Source: Candidatus Magasanikiibacteriota bacterium (GTDB taxonomy: Bacteria > Patescibacteriota > Patescibacteriia > Magasanikbacterales > UBA922). Taken from it: a DNA stretch of 8,236 nt. The notes under the pieces were generated by a model. That model made no database searches and was not told the DNA's origin. It was given only the letters and a program-made list of their open reading frames with translations. Each line of letters begins with the position of its first letter. The first letter of the stretch is position 1. Positions 1 to 5,738 of this stretch are shown here, one piece after another. Location of the stretch: the NCBI GenBank assembly GCA_016214105.1, contig JACRPD010000042.1, forward strand, positions 1 through 8,236, given 5' to 3'. The position numbers and the translations under genes are program-made.

Positions 1-1
1 C

Positions 2-2164
2 GATGGGAAAATTATTAAGTTGGAAAGCAAGTTTTTAGTCCCCGGAGATTTGGTTTATGTCACTGCCGGCGATAAAATCGGGGCCGATGGCTATTTATTA
101 AATTCCCCCGGTCTGCAAATTGATGAGTCTATTTTAACCGGTGAATCTGTTTCCGCCACTAAGGCGGAAGTAGCGGGTGGTATAGTAAAAGACGAAAACA
201 AAGTTTTTCAAGGCACACTGGTGAATCAGGGCGAAGGTTATATTGTGGTGGAAAAAATCGGCAATGAAACCGAATATGGCAAATTGGGGGACTTGTTGGA
301 AAAAATCATTTCTTTAAAAACTCCATTGCAGAAAAAAATTCATCATCTGGTCCGCTATGTCGCTTCAGCGGCGATATTCTTTGCGGTATTTGTCGGTTTA
401 TTTTTAACAATAAAAAACGGCTGGACCGCCGGTCTTTTGGCCGGATTAACGATTGCCATTTCACTAATTCCCGAAGAATTTCCCGTGGTTTTTTCCGTAT
501 TTTTAATCATGGGCGTGTGGCGGATGACTAAAGAAAAAGCGTTAATCCGTGAAATGGCTATGGTGGAGCTGTTGGGCTCGGCAACCGTCATTTGTACGGA
601 CAAAACCGGCACATTGACTGAAGGAAAAATGGCTTTGGAGAAGATTTATTTTTCCGGCCGGCTTTTGACTTTGGCGCAGGCGAAGAAACAACAAACGGAT
701 TGCGAACATTTTTTCAAAACCGCCCTGCTTTCTCTGGAACAAATCGCGGTTGACCCGATTGAATTGGAAACCCAGCGTTTTGCCAAAGAATTGGGGGTTG
801 ACGCGCAAAAATTTTATGATGAGCATATTTTAACGGAAGACGCGCCATTTGACGCTAAAACCAAATTGGTCAGCCATATTTGGAAAGACAAAAGTGACGG
901 GTATTTTCAATATACGGCCGGCGCTCCGGAATCAGTTTTAAAATACAGCAACGTTGAAGCGCTGGAAAAAAAGAGAATAGAAGAAATTTTGGAAGAAAAT
1001 TTTGCCGAGGGATTAAGAATCGTGGCGATCGGTTACAAGGAAATCGCCAAAAATACTCCGGTAGCTTTGAACGGTCTCAACTTTGTCGGCCTTTTGATTA
1101 TGAGCGATCCTCCGCGCGAGGGAGTGAAAGAAGGGATTGAGCTCTGCCAAAAAGCCGGAATTCGGATTGTCATGATTACCGGCGATAATAAACTCACCGC
1201 GCATTCTATCGCCGAGCAGATAAAGCTAAAACATAATGAAAATATCATTTCCGGGCCGGAATTGGAAAAATTATCCCCTGACGCTTTGTATGGGGCGGTC
1301 AAGCATCACGATATTTTCGCGCGCGTTTTGCCGGAACAAAAATATTTGCTGGTGGAAGCATTGCAAAAACACGGTGAAATCGTGGCCATGACCGGCGACG
1401 GCGTTAATGACGCGCCGGCAATGAAAAAAGCCAACATCGGCATCGCGATGGGTCGGAGAGGAACGGAAGTCGCGCGCGCCGCTTCCGGCATGGTGCTTTT
1501 GGATGATAATTTTTCCACCATAGTCAACGCGGTAAAGGAAGGCCGAAGAATCTATGATAATATCCGCCACGCGTTTGTTTTTCTTTTTTCTTTTCATATT
1601 CCCATTGTCGGTTTGGCGGTTTTGCCTTTATTTTTCGGACAAAATTTAATTTTCACTCCAATTCATATTATTTTTTTGGAAATGATCTGTGATCCGTCGG
1701 CCGTGCTGGGTTTTGAACGGGAAAAAGCGAGAAAAGGGTTGATGAGCGAACCGCCTCGTTCGGTCAACGAACCCCTGATAAACCCGGCGCTTTGGAAAAA
1801 AATTCTTTCGCAGGGCATCAGCATTACCGCGATCAGCTTTGGTTTTTATTATTATTTCGCGATTTATTTGGGACAAACGGATTTGGGGCGCACTTTGGCT
1901 TTCGGCTCATTGATTTTTTCGCAGATTTTCCTTATACTTATCAATCGGGAGTGGGAGCAGATCAAAGCCAATAAATTTTTGCTTTACATTTCTTTAATTA
2001 CCGCCGGTTTTCTTGTGTCGGCGATCTATACGCCATTTTTAAGAAAAGTTTTTTCCCTCACGCCTTTGGTTTTGACGGAATTATTACTGATGGCCGCGGT
2101 GCCGTTTTTAGTCGCGATGTTTTTGAAGTTTTCGCGTTTAATTAAAATAAAAATTAATTATTAA
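2..2164 (+). CDS. P-type cation-transporting ATPase (P2-like, PEEFP type), 5' partial
   Basis: Pumps a cation across the cytoplasmic membrane using ATP through an aspartyl-phosphate intermediate; the ion is not certain. The frame is open from base 2, so the start lies left of the window and the first membrane segments are missing. Seen in order: actuator motif TGES (137-148); a membrane helix ending in PEEFP (470-484); the phosphorylation motif DKTGT (599-613); a nucleotide-binding domain with GAPE (920-931); TGD (1178-1186); the hinge TGDGVNDAP (1391-1417); then about six hydrophobic helices to the C-terminus. HAD catalytic motifs are complete. PEEFP in the ion-binding helix and the acidic helix-6 stretch LEMICDPSAVLGFE resemble Ca2+-like P2 ATPases rather than heavy-metal P1B pumps; substrate is inferred. 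The usual Lys before GAPE is Ala. The TTG at 20 is not a real start, because homology continues upstream of it. The translin-like gene follows after 4 bp, suggesting one transcript. Confidence 0.93.
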   Translation, partial: DGKIIKLESKFLVPGDLVYVTAGDKIGADGYLLNSPGLQIDESILTGESVSATKAEVAGGIVKDENKVFQGTLVNQGEGYIVVEKIGNETEYGKLGDLLEKIISLKTPLQKKIHHLVRYVASAAIFFAVFVGLFLTIKNGWTAGLLAGLTIAISLIPEEFPVVFSVFLIMGVWRMTKEKALIREMAMVELLGSATVICTDKTGTLTEGKMALEKIYFSGRLLTLAQAKKQQTDCEHFFKTALLSLEQIAVDPIELETQRFAKELGVDAQKFYDEHILTEDAPFDAKTKLVSHIWKDKSDGYFQYTAGAPESVLKYSNVEALEKKRIEEILEENFAEGLRIVAIGYKEIAKNTPVALNGLNFVGLLIMSDPPREGVKEGIELCQKAGIRIVMITGDNKLTAHSIAEQIKLKHNENIISGPELEKLSPDALYGAVKHHDIFARVLPEQKYLLVEALQKHGEIVAMTGDGVNDAPAMKKANIGIAMGRRGTEVARAASGMVLLDDNFSTIVNAVKEGRRIYDNIRHAFVFLFSFHIPIVGLAVLPLFFGQNLIFTPIHIIFLEMICDPSAVLGFEREKARKGLMSEPPRSVNEPLINPALWKKILSQGISITAISFGFYYYFAIYLGQTDLGRTLAFGSLIFSQIFLILINREWEQIKANKFLLYISLITAGFLVSAIYTPFLRKVFSLTPLVLTELLLMAAVPFLVAMFLKFSRLIKIKINY

Positions 2165-2168
2165 ACGT

Positions 2169-2741
2169 ATGCTCAACACAAAATATCTCGGTCAGTTGCG
2201 TCAGAATCTTCATACTTACGCCAGCAAGCGCGTGGAAGTTATTAATAAATCTAACGAAGCCCTGCATCACGCCAAAAGAGTGATTTTCGCTTTGCATCGC
2301 GACAGCGTTGAAGAAGCGAAAGAAAAACTGAATCTCGCGGAAAAGATGCTGTTGGATTTGCGCAAGGCGCACCAAAAAGACAGCAAGATGATGCACGAAG
2401 GCGCGTTTTTGGCCGCTTTGGAAGAATATGTGGAAGCGAAATTGTTTTTTGATTTTGTTACTAATGGAAAAATCGGCGAAATAAAAGATTTGGCGGTTGA
2501 CGGTGAAGTTTATTTGGCCGGCTTATGCGATGTGCCGGGAGAATTGTATCGTTTCGCCATCAAAGCCGCGACTAATCGCGACATTAAAACCGTGAAAAAA
2601 TGCGCTGATATGGCGCAGGAAATTATCGGGGAATTAATAGAATTTAATTTAACCAGTTATCTGCGGACTAAACTTGACCAAGCCAAACAAGCGGTGCACA
2701 AGTTAGAGCAGGTGGTGTATGAGGTCAGTCTGCGGTCTTGA
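2169..2741 (+). CDS. Translin/TRAX-family protein, predicted RNA-binding ribonuclease
   Basis: Translin and TRAX are all-helical proteins that assemble into hollow oligomers; in eukaryotic C3PO the TRAX subunit cuts RNA using clustered acidic residues, and archaeal homologues are also nucleases. The 190 residues are almost wholly helical. Two blocks match TRAX closely: EEYVEA (residues 85-90) and YLAGLCDVPGELYR (115-128) followed by an AATNRDIKT stretch, with a C-terminal helix like that of TRAX (LxxaxxxleqvvYEVsLR). The acidic residues equivalent to TRAX E126, E129, D193 and E197 appear kept as E86, E89, D121 and E125, so activity is plausible. The protein is shorter than human TRAX mainly because the loop between the two blocks is missing. 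The ATG is 4 bp after the ATPase stop, with no Shine-Dalgarno match. Related proteins are often mislabelled haloacid dehalogenase; no HAD motif is present. The stop codon overlaps the next promoter. Target is unknown. Confidence 0.85.
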   Translation: MLNTKYLGQLRQNLHTYASKRVEVINKSNEALHHAKRVIFALHRDSVEEAKEKLNLAEKMLLDLRKAHQKDSKMMHEGAFLAALEEYVEAKLFFDFVTNGKIGEIKDLAVDGEVYLAGLCDVPGELYRFAIKAATNRDIKTVKKCADMAQEIIGELIEFNLTSYLRTKLDQAKQAVHKLEQVVYEVSLRS

Positions 2742-2766
2742 CATTTTTATCAAAAAAATGTAGAAT
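2738..2766 (+). promoter_or_regulatory. Strong sigma70-type promoter of the candidate RNA locus
   Basis: TTGACA (2738-2743), a 17-bp spacer and TAGAAT (2761-2766). The -35 box is a perfect consensus match and the -10 differs at one position. Predicted transcription start is near 2773. The -35 box contains the TGA stop of the translin-like gene. This is one of only two perfect TTGACA boxes found in the window; the other serves the tRNA gene. Confidence 0.8.
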
Positions 2767-2838
2767 ATTTTATTCTCTAAATCAGCATATCGCAAGGCGC
2801 GGTATGTTGACGGGGGAATAAAGTAGAGGGGTAGAGTT

Positions 2839-3204
2839 ATGCTTTCTATCGGATCTTGTCCTACTGTTTCGTTCGTGAGGCGAACAGCAAACCGCGAGGT
2901 TAATTTCGCTCTGCTGGTCAATCCGGAAGATGATGCCAGCGGAGGCACGGTGGAGTGCGTGAGCGCTCTGCTGAGCACGTGCGTGTCAGGATTTGTGAGG
3001 CAAATCACGGTCGATGATCGTAAGCCAAACCCAAAAGGACTCATTATCGAAGGACGCGCGGAAGTGGACTTCCCGCACAGCATGTTCCCGGACAGCGACT
3101 CGCCGTTGAGCCCATCTGACGCCTTCAGGTGCGGTGGGAGCAGGTTCCTGTTCGCCAATTCCCCATTTGGTCGTTCATACCGCAAGCGATCTTATCGGCA
3201 GTAG
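2839..3204 (+). CDS. Doubtful 121-codon open frame inside the structured RNA locus
   Basis: This frame has an ATG preceded by AGAGGGG (2825-2831), the only reasonable Shine-Dalgarno-like stretch before a start in the window, and it sits downstream of a good promoter, so it could be called as a hypothetical protein. Against it: the product matches no family I recognise; it is rich in Ser, Arg, Pro, Phe and Cys; it favours CTG, GTG and AGC codons, unlike neighbouring genes, which favour TTG, TTA and GTT; a comparably long frame is open on the other strand (2703-3185); and the DNA is saturated with complementary segments. It has no membrane segment or signal peptide. It may be chance within an RNA gene, a short coding region carried on that RNA, or less likely a true gene of foreign origin. 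Confidence 0.25.
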   Translation: MLSIGSCPTVSFVRRTANREVNFALLVNPEDDASGGTVECVSALLSTCVSGFVRQITVDDRKPNPKGLIIEGRAEVDFPHSMFPDSDSPLSPSDAFRCGGSRFLFANSPFGRSYRKRSYRQ

Positions 3205-3309
3205 TCTTTTTCTCTACACAGCTCTTTCGGAGTCGCTCGCGCTCCTCACCAACTTCGCGAGCATCCCTTCTTTTGTGTTCAAATGGTTGTACGCAAGAAA
3301 AAGATAAGT

Positions 3310-3345
3310 AATCCGTCTTAAACACAGGCGGATTTTTTATTTTTG
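3310..3345 (+). terminator. Rho-independent terminator of the candidate RNA locus
   Basis: AATCCGTC (3310-3317) pairs with GGCGGATT (3327-3334), giving 8 bp with one G-U pair and a 9-nt loop. A T-rich tract, TTTTTTATTTTT, runs from 3333 to 3344. It is the best intrinsic terminator in the window, and the promoter of the next gene starts inside its T-tract. Confidence 0.85.
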
Positions 3346-3354
3346 TGGTATAAT
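3342..3354 (+). promoter_or_regulatory. Extended -10 promoter for the glycosyltransferase/EamA pair
   Basis: TTTGTGG followed by TATAAT (3349-3354) gives a TGn extended -10 with a perfect -10 hexamer. No -35 match is present 17 bp upstream, where the preceding terminator hairpin lies. A start near 3361 would give a leader of about 140 nt running through the palindromic repeat before the ATG at 3500. Confidence 0.65.
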
Positions 3355-3360
3355 ATAATC

Positions 3361-3388
3361 AAACTCGAAACCCTAAACTCGAAATCCT
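3361..3388 (+). repeat. Two tandem 14-bp repeats (AAACTCGAAAYCCT)
   Basis: 3361-3374 and 3375-3388 are identical at 13 of 14 positions, differing C/T at position 11. They run into AAAC and form part of the left arm of the palindrome that follows. Confidence 0.8.
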
Positions 3389-3485
3389 AAACAAACGAAA
3401 AATTTCAAACTCAAATTATAAAACAACAACATTGTTTGGAATATTTGGGTTTTAATCATTTGGATTTGTTTAGAGTTTAGGATTT
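3382..3485. repeat. Long imperfect intergenic palindrome (MITE-like or REP-like unit)
   Basis: The outer ends AAATCCTAAA (3382-3391) and TTTAGGATTT (3476-3485) are perfect inverted repeats. The centre is AAACAA (3421-3426), loop CAACA, TTGTTT (3432-3437). The sequence between is very AT-rich and largely complementary with small gaps. Both arms use the same vocabulary (CTAAAC, AAACTC, CAAA). It carries no gene and would form a long hairpin in the leader of the downstream transcript. I recall similar AAATCCTAAACTC palindromes dispersed in Parcubacteria genomes, but that is memory and unchecked. Confidence 0.65.
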
Positions 3486-3499
3486 ATGGTTTTGCCTCT

Positions 3500-4752
3500 A
3501 TGCCCCCAAAACAATCAACAAAATTAGGCGCGTATGTTGTCACCGTTGACATGGGCTATGGTCATCAGCGCGCGGCTTTTCCGTTGCGGGATTTTGTCGT
3601 TGGTTTAGACGGGGTTAAGAGCGAGGCGGGGATTATCAACGCCAATAATTACGCCGGGATTCCAAATTCCGACCGCCGGCGCTGGGATGGCGGGAGGAGA
3701 TTGTATGAAAGAATTTCTCGTTTAAAAAATTTACCGCTGATCGGCGAAACGATTTTTTCCGTGATGGATTATTTTCAGCGCATTGAGCCGTTTTATCCCA
3801 AACGGGATTTATCCACACCGACAATCCAGCTTAAAACAATTTATTCAATGATCAAAAAAGGGTGGGGGAGAGATTTGATTGAACGGTTGAATAAAAATCC
3901 TCTGCCATTAATCAACGCGTTTTTTTCGCCGGCCTATTTTGCCGAGGAGCACAGCGGCTGGAATTGTATGGCGTCAAGCCGGAGCAAATTTTTGTTACCG
4001 GTTTTCCTCTGCCGAAAGAAAATATCGGGGGACGCGATTTAAAAGTGTTGAAAAAAAGTTTGGGGGAAAGAATCGCCCATTTGGATGAAGACGGACGGTA
4101 TCGCAAAAAATATCATGAAACATTAAAAGAATTTTTAGGCGATAATTATTGCCCGATCGGTTTTGCTTCCAAACATCCGCTGACGATTACGTTCGCGGTG
4201 GGCGGGGCGGGCGCGCAAAGGGAATTGGGCGCGCAGATTTTAACCAGTTTGCGCCACCACATTGATAAGGGGCTGATGAGATTGAATTTAATCGCCGGCG
4301 TGCGCAACGATGTCTATTTGTACTACCAGCGCGTGATTAAAGAGTTGGGATTGTTGAAAAAACAAAACGGCCATATCAATATTTTATTTGCTGATAATAA
4401 ACTGGAATATTTCAAAAAATTCAATCAGATTTTGCTTGCCACTGATATTTTGTGGACCAAACCAAGCGAATTGTCTTTTTACGCCGGTTTGGGCTTGCCG
4501 ATAATTATGGCGCCGACCGTAGGCTCGCAGGAAGAATTTAATCGGCAGTGGCTGGAGTCAACCGGCGCTGGAGTTGAACAGGATGATCCCAGATACACGC
4601 ACGAGTGGCTGTTTGACTGGCTGAAATCCGGCTGGCTGGCCGAAGCGGCGATGAACGGCTTTCTCCACGCCCCACGCAACGGCACTTATCATATTGAAGA
4701 GGTGGTTTTGAAAAATAAGAGAAGCGAAATAGAAGACATTCACCTGTTGTAA
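3500..4752 (+). pseudogene. GT28-like glycosyltransferase (MurG/MGDG synthase type), broken by internal deletion and frameshift
   Basis: Enzymes of this type transfer a sugar from a nucleotide-sugar donor to a lipid acceptor at the membrane. The first part (ATG 3500, frame to about 3957) has the N-terminal GT28 glycine motif as DMGYGHQRAA (residues 17-26). The second part (frame readable from about 3949 to the stop at 4750-4752) has QRLELYGVKPEQIFVTGFPLPKENIG, a donor-site VGGAGAQRELG loop and the nucleotide-sugar segment TKPSELSFYAGLGLPIIMAP with QEEFNRQW. The two parts are in different frames (-1). In GT28 relatives a segment carrying a Thr-Asp/His/Trp block and a YFVA-type strand lies just before the (R)L...GV..e.IfVTG motif; it is absent here. 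This points to a lost stretch of roughly 100 nt, joined at GCACAGCGG (3949-3957), which reads HSG in one frame and AQR in the other. A TTG at 3964 could initiate the C-terminal part alone, but that would lack the acceptor half. Assembly error is the main alternative. The EamA gene follows after 4 bp. Confidence 0.75.
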
Positions 4753-4756
4753 TTTT

Positions 4757-5662
4757 ATGTGGTTTCTTATAGCTATTTTGGGTTATTTCTTGCTGGCAAT
4801 CGTCTTCATCCTTGACAAGTTGATTGTTCAAAAGTCCGTGAGCAAGCCGGTGGTGTATACTTTTTATTCAACAATTATAATGTTCGGCGCTCTGTTGGGG
4901 TTGCCGTTTATTGGTTTTGATTTATTAGTCGGAATTGATTGGTTGTGGGCGATTGTCTCCGGCGTGGCTTTTGGTTTGGCGCTGTGGACTTTTTATTTGG
5001 CTGTCCATCATGGCGAAGTTACGCATATCGGTCCGTTCAACGGGGCGATGGTCACGGTTTTTCTTTATGTTTTAGGCTGGCAATTTTTGGGAGAAAAATT
5101 ATCCGTTTTACAAATGGGAGGAATCATAATTTTGATTTTTGCGTCTTTACTATTATCATTTGAGAAAAGCCGAAAACACAGCGGTTTCCATATTGGTTTT
5201 TGGTGGGCAATTTTGTCCGGCCTGCTGTTCGCCATTTCGCACGTTAGCACGAAATATTTATACGGCGTTTATCCGTTTTGGACCGCGCTGATTTGGACGC
5301 GCGCCGCCACCGGTTTAGTGGGCTTGTTGGTTTTATTGTTTCCAACCGTTCGCGTTGCGCTTAAACATGCTAAAACCAAACCAAAAACTTACGCTCGGCG
5401 CCACGCGGGCTGGATTATGGCTATTGATAAAATTTTTGCCGTTGTTTCCAATTTGCTCATCCAATTTGCCATTGCAATCGGCGCGGTCACTTTGGTGGGC
5501 GCGATGAGCGGCTTGCAGTTTGCGCTGATGTTTGTTATGGTTTATTTATTAACCAAATTACTGCCGCGCGTGTTCAAAGAATATTTTACTAAGAAAGAAA
5601 TTGCAGTGGAGCTGATTGCGTTAGTATTAGTCGTGATCGGGCTTGTGTTTATGGTAGGGTAG
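4757..5662 (+). CDS. EamA/DMT-superfamily membrane transporter
   Basis: Predicted small-solute transporter of the drug/metabolite transporter superfamily in the cytoplasmic membrane. The 301 residues hold about ten hydrophobic helices in two halves of similar design: residues about 2-136 and 148-300, separated by a charged linker (FEKSRKHSG). A typical EamA signature closes the first half: FLGEKLSVLQMGGIIILIFASLLLS. A basic cytoplasmic loop, HAKTKPKTYARRHAG, sits in the second half. Length and topology are normal for the family. The ATG comes 4 bp after the stop of the glycosyltransferase remnant, so co-transcription is likely, though no Shine-Dalgarno site is seen. Substrate cannot be read from the sequence; amino acids, metabolites or lipid-linked sugars are all known for this superfamily. 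A role linked to its glycosyltransferase neighbour is only a guess. Confidence 0.85.
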   Translation: MWFLIAILGYFLLAIVFILDKLIVQKSVSKPVVYTFYSTIIMFGALLGLPFIGFDLLVGIDWLWAIVSGVAFGLALWTFYLAVHHGEVTHIGPFNGAMVTVFLYVLGWQFLGEKLSVLQMGGIIILIFASLLLSFEKSRKHSGFHIGFWWAILSGLLFAISHVSTKYLYGVYPFWTALIWTRAATGLVGLLVLLFPTVRVALKHAKTKPKTYARRHAGWIMAIDKIFAVVSNLLIQFAIAIGAVTLVGAMSGLQFALMFVMVYLLTKLLPRVFKEYFTKKEIAVELIALVLVVIGLVFMVG

Positions 5663-5667
5663 CAAAT

Positions 5668-5701
5668 CCCCTCTCCTCGTAGGAGAGGGGCGGGGGTGAG
5701 G
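5668..5701 (+). repeat. REP-like palindromic unit with perfect 10-bp stem
   Basis: CCCCTCTCCT (5668-5677), loop CGT, AGGAGAGGGG (5681-5690): a perfect 10-bp hairpin, followed by CGGGGGTGAGGT. No T-tract follows, so it is not a standard terminator. The hairpin plus GGGGTGAGG tail is of a type I recall as a dispersed intergenic repeat in many bacteria, possibly mobilised by RAYT-type transposases; none is encoded here. It fills much of the gap between the EamA and hydrolase genes. Confidence 0.7.
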
Positions 5702-5738
5702 TCTCAACGAGTGTGGTTGGTGGAAATTTGTATTTTCT

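Larger units (their letters stand above)
2773..3345 (+). ncRNA. Candidate large structured RNA, about 570 nt, family not recognised
   Basis: The block has its own promoter and terminator and is GC-rich (229 of 420 bases, 54.5%, in 2821-3240 by hand count) against roughly 37-38% in two neighbouring 60-base coding lines I counted. Collinear long-range complements close it: 2789-2793 with 3186-3190 (5 bp), 2799-2806 with 3176-3183 (8 bp, GCGGTATG), optional 2810-2812 with 3172-3174, and 2813-2819 with 3158-3164 (7 bp, GGGGAAT). Inside are hairpins at 2830-2850, 2871-2885, 2890-2901 (GCGA tetraloop), 2909-2944 (9 bp, one G-U), 2945-2982, 2990-3006, 3058-3076, 3113-3131 (7 bp, one G-U) and 3138-3153. 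Outside it are 3201-3216, 3235-3262 (7 bp, GCTCGCG) and 3271-3301. I saw no RNase P, tmRNA, SRP, group I or group II intron signature. Size and design recall large ornate RNAs such as OLE, GOLLD or ROOL, but I claim no homology. The alternative is the protein frame at 2839-3204. Confidence 0.6.

Noticed and set aside
1271..1597. Several 60-108 codon minus-strand frames inside the ATPase, permease and other genes
   Set aside because: They lie antisense to strongly recognised coding sequence, show no domains and have no promoters; they are shadows.
2806..2822. tmRNA-like 5' motif (TTGACGGGGGAATA resembling TTCGACGGG)
   Set aside because: No matching acceptor stem, no T-arm GGTTCGA near a 3' end, no CCA and no plausible tag peptide ending in AA.
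2909..2944. Possible SRP RNA domain IV (GGTCAATCCGGAAGATG)
   Set aside because: It shares GGTCA and TCCGGAAG with the SRP loop, but the stem below the loop does not pair as UCC/GGA around a GGAA tetraloop, and the AGCA side of the internal loop is missing.
2955..3153. Group II intron features (GTGCG 5' ends, GAGC...GTTC hairpin at 3138-3153)
   Set aside because: The hairpin is too short for domain V, lacks a GNRA loop and AGC triad in the right place, and no reverse transcriptase is present.
2703..3185. 160-codon minus-strand open frame covering the RNA locus
   Set aside because: No recognisable product and no promoter seen for it. It covers the plus-strand promoter and the translin 3' end; it is most likely a by-product of low stop density in GC-rich DNA.
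3920..3926. T7 run as a programmed -1 frameshift site in the glycosyltransferase
   Set aside because: The upstream frame continues with family-like residues (SPAYFAEE) past the run, and slippage there would not restore the missing conserved segment.
5668..5690. Perfect hairpin as a rho-independent terminator of the EamA gene
   Set aside because: No T-tract follows on either strand; G-rich sequence follows on the plus strand.
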